Shown one piece after another: positions 1 to 9,419 of a stretch of DNA of 64,000 nucleotides. The DNA is from Intestinibacter bartlettii (lineage in GTDB: Bacteria; Bacillota; Clostridia; Peptostreptococcales; Peptostreptococcaceae). A program made the translations under genes and the position numbers. A model generated the notes under the pieces. That model was not told where the DNA came from. It saw nothing but the letters and a program-made list of their open reading frames with translations, and searched no databases. Each line of letters starts with the position of its first letter. The stretch's first letter is position 1. The stretch lies in NCBI GenBank assembly GCA_025148965.1, contig CP102273.1, positions 992,001 through 1,056,000 on the forward strand. The letters are read 5' to 3'.

Positions 1-402
1 GGAATAATAAATAAAGAACTAAAAGGAAAAAATGCTATGCTTATGGGACCTGGTCGATGGGGAAGCAGTAATCCAGAATTAGGGGTTCCCGTAAAATTCA
101 CAGAATTATGCAATATGTCTGTAATGTGTGAAATTGCATATAGTAATCAAGATTTAATGCCAGAATTATCTTATGGAAGCCACTTTTTCCAAGACTTAGT
201 TGAGACAGGGATATTTTATGTAGCATTATTTGATAATAGAGAAGATGTAGTATTTAATGAAAATAAATTAAGAGAAAAAGAAAATATAGTAAAACAAATA
301 GTAAAAGATGCAAATATAAATGATGAAGTAATAAAAGTATATGATACAAAAGGTCTTCAAATTTATTCAGATATAACACAACAAATAGTAACTTGTTCAT
401 AA
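1..402 (+). CDS. PEP/pyruvate-binding domain protein, C-terminal part (partial)
   Basis: The reading frame is open from base 1, so the gene begins before the window and only the last 133 residues are seen. The segment has the GPGRWGSSNPELGVPV motif, then SYGSHFFQDLVE, typical of the C-terminal part of pyruvate-phosphate dikinase/PEP-synthase type PEP/pyruvate-binding domain proteins. In this family the domain is an ATP-grasp-like nucleotide binding module. Whether the full protein is a real PEP synthase or a stand-alone member of the family cannot be told without the missing N-terminus. A strong hairpin terminator follows, so this is the last gene of its transcript. Confidence 0.75.
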   Translation, partial: GIINKELKGKNAMLMGPGRWGSSNPELGVPVKFTELCNMSVMCEIAYSNQDLMPELSYGSHFFQDLVETGIFYVALFDNREDVVFNENKLREKENIVKQIVKDANINDEVIKVYDTKGLQIYSDITQQIVTCS

Positions 403-422
403 TATTATATTATTTCAAAGGT

Positions 423-453
423 AAACCCCTAAGCGGAATGCTTAGGGGTTTTG
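423..453 (+). terminator. intrinsic terminator after the PEP/pyruvate-binding gene
   Basis: An 11-bp perfect stem, AACCCCTAAGC (424-434) with GCTTAGGGGTT (440-450), closes a five-base loop and is followed by a short T run. Confidence 0.8.
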
Positions 454-528
454 AAACTCTATTATAAAGGATATGGTATTTTAATTATATAATTTATATT
501 TTACTTAAATAGAAAGTAAATTATTAAT

Positions 529-2205
529 CTAGAATAATCCAGATATTACTCCATTTTCATCAACATCAATTTTTTCTGCTGCTGGAACTTTTGGAAGTCC
601 TGGCATCTTCATTATTTCACCAGTTAATGCAACTACAAATCCTGCACCTGCAGATATTGTAACTTGTCTAACTGTTATTCTAAATCCAGTTGGTCTACCT
701 AATTTAGTTTGGTCATCAGTTAATGAATATTGAGTTTTAGCCATACAAACAGGAACTTTACCGAATCCTATTTTTTCTAAGTTAGCTAATTCTTTTTCTG
801 CTTCTGGAGTATAATCTACACCGTCAGCTCCATATATCTTAGTTGCTATTGCGTTTATTTTTTCTTTTAATGAATATTCATCTGGGTAGCAGAATTGGAA
901 GTCATTTGGTTCATCACATAATCTTATAACTTCTTTAGCTAATTCTATACCACCTTCGCCACCTTTAGCCCATACTTGAGATAAAGCAACGTTAACGCCT
1001 AATTCTTGGCATTTCTTTCTAACTAATTCAACTTCAGCTTCTGTATCAGTTGGGAATTCGTTTATAGCAACTACTGCTGGTAATTTGTAAACTTGAGTTA
1101 TATTTTCAACGTGTTTTAATAGGTTTGGTATACCTTTTTCTAATGCTTCTAAGTTTTCTTCGTTTAAGTCAGCTTTAGCTACGCCACCATTGTATTTTAA
1201 TGCTCTAACTGTTGCAACTATTATAACTGCATCAGGTTTTAAGTTAGCCATTCTACATTTAATGTCTAAGAATTTTTCAGCACCTAAGTCAGCACCGAAT
1301 CCACCTTCAGTTACTACATAGTCTGCAAAGTGCATAGCCATTCTTGTTGCTATAACTGAGTTACAACCATGTGCTATATTAGCGAATGGTCCACCATGTA
1401 CAAATGTTGGAGTTCCTTCTAATGTTTGTACTAAGTTTGGTTTTAATGCATCTTTTAATAATGCTGCCATTGCTCCGTTAGCATTTAATTGTTTAGCTGT
1501 TACAGGTTCACCTTCATAGCTGTATCCAACTATTATTCTACCTAATCTTACTTTTAAGTCAGCTATATCATCTGCTAAGCAGAATGCTGCCATTATTTCT
1601 GATGCAACTGTTATATCAAAGCCGTCTTGTCTTACAGCACCGTCACCTTTTTTACCTAAACCATCAACGATATTTCTTAATTGTCTATCGTTCATGTCTA
1701 CACATCTTCTCCAAGTTATTCTCTTAGGATCTATTCTAAGTTCATTTCCTTGGTGAATATGGTTGTCTATCATTGCAGCTAGTAAGTTGTTAGCAGCTCC
1801 TATTGCATGGAAGTCACCTGTGAAGTGTAAGTTTATATCTTCCATAGGAACAACTTGTGCATATCCTCCACCTGCTGCCCCACCTTTAACACCGAATACT
1901 GGTCCTAGAGAAGGTTCTCTTAATGCAACTAATACATTTTTACCTAATTTTTGTAAACCGTCAGCTACACCTATAGTAGTAGTAGTTTTACCTTCTCCTG
2001 CTGGAGTTGGGTTGATAGCTGTAGTTAATATTAATTTAGCTTTTTTTCCACCATTATCTTTTTTAAGTAGGTTGTAGTCAACTTTAGCTTTATATTTACC
2101 ATATAACTCTAAGTCATCTTCAGTTAATCCTAATTTTTTGGCTATTTCTCTAATATCTTGAGGTTTAGCTTCTTGAGCTATTTCAATATCTGATTTGAAT
2201 CCCAT
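529..2205 (-). CDS. fhs: formate-tetrahydrofolate ligase
   Basis: Makes 10-formyl-tetrahydrofolate from formate, THF and ATP in the cytoplasm. It feeds one-carbon units to purine synthesis and is the first THF step of the methyl branch of the Wood-Ljungdahl pathway. The 558-residue product has the usual family length and carries the P-loop [12 protein letters not shown] near residue 70, followed by [10 protein letters not shown] chose the ATG at 2205, not the one at 2214, because GGGAGG lies directly against the 2214 codon but nine bases before the 2205 codon. No other pathway genes are adjacent, so it seems to be monocistronic. A promoter with a palindromic candidate operator lies upstream. 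Confidence 0.97.
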   Translation of the reverse strand: MGFKSDIEIAQEAKPQDIREIAKKLGLTEDDLELYGKYKAKVDYNLLKKDNGGKKAKLILTTAINPTPAGEGKTTTTIGVADGLQKLGKNVLVALREPSLGPVFGVKGGAAGGGYAQVVPMEDINLHFTGDFHAIGAANNLLAAMIDNHIHQGNELRIDPKRITWRRCVDMNDRQLRNIVDGLGKKGDGAVRQDGFDITVASEIMAAFCLADDIADLKVRLGRIIVGYSYEGEPVTAKQLNANGAMAALLKDALKPNLVQTLEGTPTFVHGGPFANIAHGCNSVIATRMAMHFADYVVTEGGFGADLGAEKFLDIKCRMANLKPDAVIIVATVRALKYNGGVAKADLNEENLEALEKGIPNLLKHVENITQVYKLPAVVAINEFPTDTEAEVELVRKKCQELGVNVALSQVWAKGGEGGIELAKEVIRLCDEPNDFQFCYPDEYSLKEKINAIATKIYGADGVDYTPEAEKELANLEKIGFGKVPVCMAKTQYSLTDDQTKLGRPTGFRITVRQVTISAGAGFVVALTGEIMKMPGLPKVPAAEKIDVDENGVISGLF

Positions 2206-2274
2206 AACAAACATCCTCCCACAATCGTTTAATAAAAAATTTTATCTTAAAAATATTAAAAAGTTAATTACTAT

Positions 2275-2324
2275 GTTTATAATTATATAGTAACAATTTG
2301 TATAAATAAGTTGTTATAACAACT
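2275..2324 (-). promoter_or_regulatory. candidate fhs promoter with Crp/Fnr-like palindrome at -41.5
   Basis: On the minus strand a TATAAT box (plus bases 2287-2282) predicts a start near 2275. A perfect 16-base palindrome, AGTTGTTATAACAACT (2309-2324), is centred 41.5 bases upstream of it. No good -35 hexamer is present. That position and the weak -35 are the usual arrangement for class II activation by Crp/Fnr-family proteins, and such a regulator is encoded next door. The start site is inferred from the -10 box only. Confidence 0.45.
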
Positions 2325-2362
2325 AAAAATGAAAAAGTTAAATATTTAACTAAGTATAAATG

Positions 2363-3034
2363 TTATAAATTGATAGATATTATTTCAAAATAATTTTTAT
2401 CAAATTTTATAAGCCCTTCCTTTTGCATTGAACTCAATTCATGCGATAGGGCGCTTCTATTGACGCATAAGAATTTCGATAATTCCTCTCTATTATAAGG
2501 AATTATAAAAGTATCACTTTTATTCTTTTGTTTTTCAAATAGTAAATATGCGATAATTTTTTGTCTCAATTTATAATGTGATATTATTTTTATTTTATGA
2601 TATTTTCTCATATTTTCATTTGCAACAAATTTAAGTACGTCTTGTAATATTATAGATCGATACTCCTCTGGAATAGTTCCCTTTTTAAAAATCGCATTTT
2701 GGTTAAATATAAATACTTCGGAATCAGTTAAAGCATATATAGAAAATGGACTCAACTTTTCATATGTACAAGTAATTTCAAGCCCAAAAGAATAAGAAGG
2801 TTCTAGTATGTTTACTAAATTTTCATCACCTGTAGAATAGAAGTTAGATACAGCTAATTTACCACTTAAAACTATACCTATATAATCTACATATTCTCCT
2901 TCATCTAATAATAAAGCACCCTTTTCAAAAAACTTAACATTACCCTTTAATAAAGGAGTTATTTCTTTTAAAGTTTCTTCACTTAAGTTATGAAAAGGTC
3001 TTGATTTGGCTAAAGCTTTTATAATTTTATCCAC
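2363..3034 (-). CDS. Crp/Fnr family transcriptional regulator
   Basis: This 223-residue protein has a cyclic-nucleotide-binding type beta barrel at about residues 20-110. A dimerisation helix region follows, then a C-terminal winged helix at about 165-215, where YNREELSKFLCVNRSALS is the helix-turn-helix. It has no N-terminal cysteine cluster of the Fnr type, so an iron-sulfur sensor is unlikely; the effector is unknown. The gene reads toward fhs with about 158 bases between them and is divergent from the helicase gene. A palindrome in the fhs leader could be its operator. Confidence 0.88.
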   Translation of the reverse strand: MDKIIKALAKSRPFHNLSEETLKEITPLLKGNVKFFEKGALLLDEGEYVDYIGIVLSGKLAVSNFYSTGDENLVNILEPSYSFGLEITCTYEKLSPFSIYALTDSEVFIFNQNAIFKKGTIPEEYRSIILQDVLKFVANENMRKYHKIKIISHYKLRQKIIAYLLFEKQKNKSDTFIIPYNREELSKFLCVNRSALSHELSSMQKEGLIKFDKNYFEIISINL

Positions 3035-3191
3035 AATAAATCCCCCTGTTTAAAGTTTGGTGCAAAAATAGATATAATAAATTATATTTAAAAGTATGTA
3101 AAAAATCAAATAATATAACGAAATTCAGACGTTTAAAGATTTTAGATTTTGATATAATATGAAGATATAAATATTTATTAAGGAGAATGAA

Positions 3192-4634
3192 ATGAACAGT
3201 TTTAATAATTTTAATTTAGATACAGAAATATTAAAGTCATTAGATATTTTAGATTATAAAATTCCATCACAAGTACAAAGTAGGGTAATTCCTGTTTTAT
3301 TAGATAAAAAAGATATATTGGTTAAATCAAAAACTGGTACAGGGAAAAGTGCAGCATTCGCAATACCTATATGTAATAAGATAAAAAAATTAGAAAATAA
3401 GTTAAAGGTATTAGTAATTGTGCCGACAAGAGAGTTAGCATTACAAGTTAAAGAAGAAATCGAAAAAATAGGTAGACTTAAAATGATAAAATGTAGTGTT
3501 ATTTTAGGAAAGGAACCTCTTAAAAACCAAATACTAGAATTAAAGCAAGGCACAAATGTAATAGTAGCAACTCCTGGAAGAATGATAGATCACATTTCTA
3601 GAGGAAGTGTAGATTTAGATGATTTAGATTATTTTATAATAGATGAAGTAGATAAAATGTTCACAAAGGGATTTGAAACTGATATTAATACAATTATGAA
3701 AAATATTCCTAATACATCATGCAAAGCGTTTTTCTCAGCAACAGTAGATAATGATTTAAAAGAAATATGTAATGGATACATGAAGGATTATGAGTATATT
3801 GAAGTAGATGAAGAAGAGATATTAAAAAATCAAATAGAAGAAAAGTATATAAAAGTAGAAAAACAAGAATTAAAATACGATGCTCTAAAAAATGTTTTAT
3901 ATAAATTTAAGCCAGAAACAACTATTATTTTTACAAATACAAAAAAACAAGCAGAAGTATTATATGAAAATATGAAATCAGAAGGATTTTTAGTAGAGCA
4001 GATTCACGGAGATATTTCTCAAGAAAGAAGATTTTATATAATAGATAGCTTTAAAAAACATGAGTTTAATATATTAATAAGTAGCGATATTATTTCTAGA
4101 GGAATTCATATAGATGATGTATCTTTAGTTATAAATTACGATATACCTTCTGATAGCGAGATATACGTCCATAGAATTGGAAGAACGGGAAGAGCAGGCA
4201 AACACGGGAAAGCAATTAGCTTAGTATCAAATAATGAATGTAGAGATTTTGAAAATATTGAGGTCTATACAAAAAATAAGATAGAACCAATAGGTATAGA
4301 ATATTGTGAAAAAGATAAAATTGAATATCAAAAAACAATAAAAGAATTGCTTAATAAATATGCTTTAGTAGAAAATCAAGAACAAGATGAATTTAAAGGT
4401 GAAGTTGTAAAAATACATATAAGTATCGGTAAAAAGAAAAAAATAAGGATAGGGGATATAGTTGGGGCACTTAGTAATATAGATAGTTTAGAAAATAGCG
4501 ATTTAGGTGTTATAAAAATATATGATAATTATTCTACTGTGGATATATTAAATCAAAAAGGAAAGAAGTTTTTAAATGATTACAAAGAAATTATAGTTAA
4601 AAATAAAAAGGCAAAGATAAGGGAAGAAAAATAA
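3192..4634 (+). CDS. DEAD-box RNA helicase with DbpA-type RNA-binding domain
   Basis: ATP-dependent RNA helicase, probably acting in ribosome assembly. The 480 residues contain Walker A KTGTGKS near residue 48, PTREL near 78, TPGR near 127, motif II as DEVD (151-154) instead of DEAD, SAT near 181, and HRIGRTGRAG. A C-terminal domain of about 75 residues (from about 403) resembles the DbpA/CsdA RNA-binding module that in DbpA recognises a 23S rRNA hairpin. The start has AAGGAG seven bases upstream. The DEVD variant keeps both acidic residues and the final Asp, so activity is expected. Confidence 0.9.
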   Translation: MNSFNNFNLDTEILKSLDILDYKIPSQVQSRVIPVLLDKKDILVKSKTGTGKSAAFAIPICNKIKKLENKLKVLVIVPTRELALQVKEEIEKIGRLKMIKCSVILGKEPLKNQILELKQGTNVIVATPGRMIDHISRGSVDLDDLDYFIIDEVDKMFTKGFETDINTIMKNIPNTSCKAFFSATVDNDLKEICNGYMKDYEYIEVDEEEILKNQIEEKYIKVEKQELKYDALKNVLYKFKPETTIIFTNTKKQAEVLYENMKSEGFLVEQIHGDISQERRFYIIDSFKKHEFNILISSDIISRGIHIDDVSLVINYDIPSDSEIYVHRIGRTGRAGKHGKAISLVSNNECRDFENIEVYTKNKIEPIGIEYCEKDKIEYQKTIKELLNKYALVENQEQDEFKGEVVKIHISIGKKKKIRIGDIVGALSNIDSLENSDLGVIKIYDNYSTVDILNQKGKKFLNDYKEIIVKNKKAKIREEK

Positions 4635-4647
4635 TATAATTTATTAT

Positions 4648-4680
4648 AATATAAAAGGTGCTTAAAGCACCTTTTATATT
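4648..4680. terminator. bidirectional terminator shared by convergent genes
   Basis: A perfect 15-bp inverted repeat (4648-4662 with 4666-4680) with a 3-base loop has A/T tracts on both sides, so it can stop transcription from either direction. Its right arm contains the last codons and stop of the convergent minus-strand gene. Confidence 0.8.
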
Positions 4681-5111
4681 ATTAAAGAACCGTGAATATA
4701 TGCATATTTTAATGTTTTTTCCTTGTATGAATCATATAAGGACATAATTTTAACTTGGCTTTTATAGTAATCATCTTTAAAAATAGTAAACATTGAATTT
4801 AGATTGTTGTACATTTTATAAATATCATCTTTAGAGATTTTTAGTTTTATAGATGATATTATATTTTCGGTAGATATTTTAGTAGAGGTTTCTGTTTTAC
4901 TAATAAGTTTATATATATTATCGTCGTATAATATGTAATAAATATTATCGATAAATAAATATGGAAAAATAGACTTTTCAAAATCATCAAATTTATTTTC
5001 AGTAATATTTGTTATTTTATATAAAACAGTAGTATTTTTTGAATCTAAATTAAAACTCTCTGAAAATGTATTTAGTAATGTTGGACTTATTTCTTCAAAA
5101 TTTATGTACAT
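4674..5111 (-). CDS. hypothetical protein, 145 aa
   Basis: I do not recognise this protein. The start at 5111 is chosen because TTGGAGG lies five bases upstream; an open frame continues to 5171 but lacks a ribosome binding site. The product is mixed alpha/beta in appearance, with many Asp, Asn, Ile and Tyr, no signal peptide and no membrane segment, so it is probably cytoplasmic. Its last codons and stop lie inside the bidirectional terminator, which fixes the C-terminal sequence GSLII. Base composition matches the neighbours. It sits between the helicase and the alanine carrier with no sign of a functional link. Confidence 0.7.
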   Translation of the reverse strand: MYINFEEISPTLLNTFSESFNLDSKNTTVLYKITNITENKFDDFEKSIFPYLFIDNIYYILYDDNIYKLISKTETSTKISTENIISSIKLKISKDDIYKMYNNLNSMFTIFKDDYYKSQVKIMSLYDSYKEKTLKYAYIHGSLII

Positions 5112-5196
5112 ATTAGCCTCCAAATTAATCAATTTTATATTATTTTTTACAATTTGGGGTATGTTATTCAATATTTAAAGAAATAATTAGAAATGA

Positions 5197-5226
5197 AAAG
5201 TGATATGGTTTACACCATACCACTTT
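5197..5226 (-). terminator. probable terminator of the AGCS carrier gene
   Basis: An imperfect 11-pair hairpin (5197-5208 with 5215-5226, one internal mismatch) lies just past the stop codon of the minus-strand carrier gene. The U tract is short (TTTTC), so termination may be partial. Confidence 0.55.
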
Positions 5227-5253
5227 GAAATTTAGGTATTTATAATAAAGGTA

Positions 5254-6753
5254 TTATTTATCGGAATTATTACCTTGAGCAGCTTTTTCTTCCCAGAAAG
5301 TAGCACCTTTGATTCCTAAGCTTACAGGATCAAATGTAATTTCTGTTGTAGGAATTCCTGCTTTAAGTTGACGTTCATAGTCATTGAAACATTTCATAAC
5401 TGTGTTAGAAAGAACTAATATAGCGATTATATTTAACCAAGCCATCATACCAACACCGACATCACCCATTGTCCAAGCTAAAGTAGCAGATTTAACAGCA
5501 CCAAATGCTATCATAGCTAAGAATACTAATACTAATATATATTCACAAATTTTAGAACTTTTACCACCAGTTATTTTCTTTACTATGTAAGTTAAGTTAA
5601 CTTCAGCTATATAGTAATATGCCATTAATGTAGTGAATACGAAGAAGAATAATGCTATTGTAACGAATGCTCCACCGAATCCAGGAATTAATGTATTTAT
5701 ACCAGCTATAGTATATTGAGGACCAATTTGATCTACTGTGAATGCTTGACCTGCATTATAAACAACTTCTTTTGTACTTTCATTGAAAGTTGTATAACAG
5801 TTTGTCATAAGTATCATAAATCCAGTTGCAGAACAAACAAATAGTGTATCTACATATACTGAGAATGCTTGTACGAAACCTTGAACTGCTGGATGGTTAA
5901 CTTCAGCAGCTGAAGATGCTTGTGGACCAGTACCTTGACCAGCTTCATTAGAGTAAACACCACGTTTAACCCCCCAAGCAACTGTTGAACCAAATATACC
6001 ACCGAAAGTAGCATCTAATTTAAATGCACCTTTAAATATTTGAGATAAAACTGTAGGTAATTGACCTATATTAACAATTATTATGATTACAGCCATTAAA
6101 ATATATAAACCACCCATGAAAGGTACTATAAATTCAGCAGCAGAACCGATTCTTTTTATACCACCAAGTACAACTATACCAGTTAAAACAACTAAAATAA
6201 CTGCTGTAACAGTTGTGCTTAAACCAAATGAACTTTTAACAGCATCTGCTATAGAGTTTGATTGAACACCTGGTAATAATATACCGATTGCTATTACTGT
6301 AACTATTGCGAATAATAATCCATAAGCTTTAGCAAATCCTGTTTCTCCGAATCCTTTTTCTATGTAATATGCAGGACCACCACGATATTGACCTTCGTGT
6401 TGTTCTTTATAAAGTTGTCCTAAAGTAGATTCTGCGAATGCTGAACCTGCACCTAAGAATGCTATAGCCCACATCCAGAATAAAGCCCCTGGACCACCCC
6501 AAGCTATTGCTGTTGCAACACCAGCAATATTACCAGTACCTATACGACCAGCAAGTGCTGTACAGAAACCTTGGAAAGAAGAGATACCTTCTTCGGATTT
6601 TTCGCCATTAAGAAGTAATTTAACCATAGTTTTTAAGTTTCTAACTTGGGAGAATTTCGTTCTTAAAGAGAAATAAACTCCTGATAATAAACACAAGTAA
6701 ACTAACCAGTTACTCCAAATAACATTATAAATTGATGTTATCAGTTTTTCCAT
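5254..6753 (-). CDS. alanine/glycine:cation symporter (AGCS family)
   Basis: Secondary carrier in the cytoplasmic membrane that takes up alanine or glycine with Na+ (or H+). The 499-residue protein has about eleven hydrophobic segments and the family blocks GTGNIAGVATAI near residue 70, EAGQGTGPQASSAA near 270 and VYVDTLFVCSATGFM. The start ATG at 6753 has GGAGGGG upstream. It has its own terminator and a long A+T-rich upstream region, so it is likely expressed alone. Alanine and glycine are linked by the family; which one is preferred here cannot be read from the sequence. Confidence 0.93.
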   Translation of the reverse strand: MEKLITSIYNVIWSNWLVYLCLLSGVYFSLRTKFSQVRNLKTMVKLLLNGEKSEEGISSFQGFCTALAGRIGTGNIAGVATAIAWGGPGALFWMWAIAFLGAGSAFAESTLGQLYKEQHEGQYRGGPAYYIEKGFGETGFAKAYGLLFAIVTVIAIGILLPGVQSNSIADAVKSSFGLSTTVTAVILVVLTGIVVLGGIKRIGSAAEFIVPFMGGLYILMAVIIIIVNIGQLPTVLSQIFKGAFKLDATFGGIFGSTVAWGVKRGVYSNEAGQGTGPQASSAAEVNHPAVQGFVQAFSVYVDTLFVCSATGFMILMTNCYTTFNESTKEVVYNAGQAFTVDQIGPQYTIAGINTLIPGFGGAFVTIALFFFVFTTLMAYYYIAEVNLTYIVKKITGGKSSKICEYILVLVFLAMIAFGAVKSATLAWTMGDVGVGMMAWLNIIAILVLSNTVMKCFNDYERQLKAGIPTTEITFDPVSLGIKGATFWEEKAAQGNNSDK

Positions 6754-7390
6754 AAAAACCCCTCCTAAATATAATTTGTAATATTAGAAAAAATAAAATT
6801 AGTAAACTTATCATTTTTTGGTAAAAAAAATTAAATACCTTATAATATACCTAAATTTTAAAATATATAAGATGAGTAAAAAATTTACTATTTAAAATAA
6901 TAAAAATAGAAATACATTTTATAAAAAACTTATATACTTTTCAAAATTAAATTAGTTTTGAAATGATAAGTAAACTAAAAAAATAATATACCTATAATTA
7001 TAGTAGCTAAAAATATACTAAATGTCTTCATATAAAAAAATTTTTATGAAAAATAATTTTAATATTTGAAATGTTTTAAATATAAGAAAAATTTAGAAAA
7101 ATGTAAATTAGTAGGAAAAATATATCAAAATACAGTGTAAATATAAATAAATAAAATAAATTTTGCAAGATATTGACAATGATATGACAAAAAATTAAAA
7201 TATATAAGAATAAAAAAATACAAAAATTTATAAATGTAGAAATATAGGGAATATATATCTATATAAATAAAATAATATATATAACAATAATATACTTATA
7301 GTATTTAAGTATTATATTAAAAAAAGAATGAATATACTAATAAAAAATATAAAGTTTTAAAATGATTTTCGGATATAAATTTTGAAATTA
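6754..7390. other. long A+T-rich non-coding stretch
   Basis: About 640 bases between the start of the carrier gene and the terminator of the ferredoxin gene. I see no open frame with a ribosome binding site, no riboswitch consensus and no strong hairpin. It must hold the carrier promoter, but several TATAAT-like words make the choice arbitrary. Confidence 0.6.
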
Positions 7391-7424
7391 TAAAAAGGCA
7401 TAACTTTTAAGTTATGCCTTTTTG
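7391..7424 (-). terminator. terminator of the ferredoxin gene
   Basis: AAAAAGGCATAACTT (7392-7406) pairs perfectly with AAGTTATGCCTTTTT (7409-7423). On the minus strand the hairpin ends in a U run, 26 bases past the ferredoxin stop codon. Confidence 0.8.
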
Positions 7425-7449
7425 ACTATCTAATATTATATTTATATAA

Positions 7450-7836
7450 TTATTCAGCTTCTACAACTTCTAATATACCCATTGGACATGCTTTAGCACA
7501 TTTTCCACAAGCGATACATTTGCTAGGAGTTTCTTTGCTGTTATCCTTAACTATTATTCCCCTTGGACAGGCATCAACACAAGTTAAGCAACCTGTACAT
7601 TTTTTCTTGTCAATTACATAAACACCTTTAGCATTTTCAGAAATAGCTCCTTCTGGACATTTTTTAGCACATACACCACATTGATTACATGCTTGTACAG
7701 CTACAGCACCTTTTTTGCTAGTTATGTCTATACATGGTAAACCAGCTTTTTTATAGAATGCCATAGAACATTCTAATTCGCAAGTAAAACATGCTTGACA
7801 TTTAGTTTTGTCTGTTACAACTAATTTTTTCTTCAT
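7450..7836 (-). CDS. four-cluster [4Fe-4S] ferredoxin-like electron carrier
   Basis: A 128-residue protein with four CxxCxxCxxxC motifs: Cys 13/16/19/23, 50/53/56/60, 80/83/86/90 and 107/110/113/117. It is therefore expected to bind four [4Fe-4S] clusters, like the electron-transfer subunits CooF, HycB and DmsB. The first motif lacks the usual following Pro. Such proteins normally pass electrons to a catalytic partner, but none is encoded beside it, so the partner is unknown. The start is the ATG at 7836 with GGGGGGA upstream; an upstream in-frame TTG overlaps that spacing and is less likely. It is flanked by its own terminator and looks monocistronic. Confidence 0.9.
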   Translation of the reverse strand: MKKKLVVTDKTKCQACFTCELECSMAFYKKAGLPCIDITSKKGAVAVQACNQCGVCAKKCPEGAISENAKGVYVIDKKKCTGCLTCVDACPRGIIVKDNSKETPSKCIACGKCAKACPMGILEVVEAE

Positions 7837-8152
7837 ATTCAAAATCCCCCCAATTTAAATTGTAAAAAGTTGTTATATGTTTATTTAAAATAAGTAACCT
7901 AACTTTAGTTTAATGTAAAATATGGAAAAAATCAACAAATTTGCATTAAAATAGGGTGAAAAAATAACAAAGGTTTATAAAGATATGGTAATCATATTCA
8001 TATGATAATTACAATCAAATAAAGAATATAATTATGAAAAATAAAATAAATTAAAAATTGTATTATTTGAAGTAAATGATATAATAATCTAATAGATTAA
8101 TAGGAATAATTTAAAATAAGTACATATAATTAATGTAGTTTAGGAGGAGAAA
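7837..8152. other. divergent intergenic region
   Basis: About 316 A+T-rich bases between the divergent ferredoxin and methyltransferase genes. Both promoters must lie here. I see nothing with a recognisable structure. Confidence 0.5.
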
Positions 8153-9316
8153 ATGGATAATTTAATAAATGCCATAGATAAAATAGTAGAAGGGCAAGTT
8201 TTTAAAATAGTTATAAGTAATAAAAAAGATAAAGAAAACAAATATAACAAGATAAATATAAACTTTAAAGAAAGTAAAAATAAAAAATACTATCAAGTTG
8301 AAAAATATACTGATAAGCAAGTTTTCCATGAAAATATAGAAATTGAAGATTTAAGAGATCATCTTTTAGATTATATGGAAAATAGCTATAAACAATTAGC
8401 AGCTTGGAGTGAAAATACTACTTTTGATTTAAAAATATCTAAGAAGGGTAAAGTATTTTTAGGCAAAAAAAATGCTAATAACTCTAATTTAATAAACAAA
8501 GATCATAATAAAAAGAAAAATTATATATTAGAAGAAGGAATGATAATAGAACCTTTAATAGATTTAGGTGTATTTACTAAAGAAGGAAAAGTAGTAAAAT
8601 CAAAATACGATAAATACAAACAAATAAATAGATTTGTAGAGATAATAGATGATGAGATAAAGAAAAATGACTATAAAGAACTTACTATATTAGATTTCGG
8701 CTGTGGTAAATCTTATTTAACATTTATACTTTATTATTATTTTGTTGAAATTAAAAAGATAAATGTTAAAATGATAGGTTTAGATTTAAAAGAAGATGTA
8801 ATTAAAAAATGCAACGAAGTAGCTAAACGTTATAAATACGATAATTTACATTTTGAGTTAGGGGATATAAATGGTTATAAATACAATAACAAAGTAGATA
8901 TGGTTATAACTTTACATGCATGTGATACAGCAACAGATTATGCGCTTTATAATGCAGTAAAATGGAATGCAAAAATGATATTTTCAGTTCCATGTTGTCA
9001 GCATGAGCTAAATCACCAAATGAAACCTGAAAATTTAAATATACTTACTAGGTATGGAATAGTTCAAGAAAGAGTTGCAGCATTAATGACAGATGCAGTT
9101 AGAGGAAATTTACTTGAGGCTGTAGGTTATAAAACTCAACTTTTAGAATTTATAGACATAGCTCATTCACCAAAAAATATTTTAATAAGAGCTAGTAAAT
9201 CAAATATTTCAAAACAAAAAATAGAGAAATCTTTAACTGAAGTAGAAAAACTAAGAGAAGAATTTAACTTCAATCCGACTTTATATAATTTATTAAAACA
9301 AGATAATCTTATATAG
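8153..9316 (+). CDS. class I SAM-dependent methyltransferase
   Basis: A 387-residue protein with an N-terminal domain of about 150 residues of unknown role and a Rossmann methyltransferase domain. Motif I is ILDFGCGKSYLTF near residue 180, followed by the acidic MIGLDL strand and an HACDTATDYAL segment where motif IV is expected, then FSVPCCQHEL. This pattern matches the Methyltransf_32 group (related to eukaryotic GSTCD), several members of which are thought to act on RNA. The substrate here is not known. ATG at 8153 has TAGGAGGAGA upstream. It stands alone before cls. Confidence 0.85.
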   Translation: MDNLINAIDKIVEGQVFKIVISNKKDKENKYNKININFKESKNKKYYQVEKYTDKQVFHENIEIEDLRDHLLDYMENSYKQLAAWSENTTFDLKISKKGKVFLGKKNANNSNLINKDHNKKKNYILEEGMIIEPLIDLGVFTKEGKVVKSKYDKYKQINRFVEIIDDEIKKNDYKELTILDFGCGKSYLTFILYYYFVEIKKINVKMIGLDLKEDVIKKCNEVAKRYKYDNLHFELGDINGYKYNNKVDMVITLHACDTATDYALYNAVKWNAKMIFSVPCCQHELNHQMKPENLNILTRYGIVQERVAALMTDAVRGNLLEAVGYKTQLLEFIDIAHSPKNILIRASKSNISKQKIEKSLTEVEKLREEFNFNPTLYNLLKQDNLI

Positions 9317-9419
9317 ATAGAATATATAATTTTTGTAATAATTTAAATGTAATAAGAGATAAATATATCGTAAAAACTAACCTAAATAAGTTAAAAAATT
9401 TATTGAGAGGGGGAACATA

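Noticed and set aside
1763-2077. Forward open frame inside fhs
   Set aside because: Antisense shadow of a highly conserved gene, with no ribosome binding site.
6754-7390. Glycine riboswitch before the AGCS carrier
   Set aside because: Glycine aptamers often control this carrier family, but I found none of the conserved GGAGAG-type aptamer blocks here.
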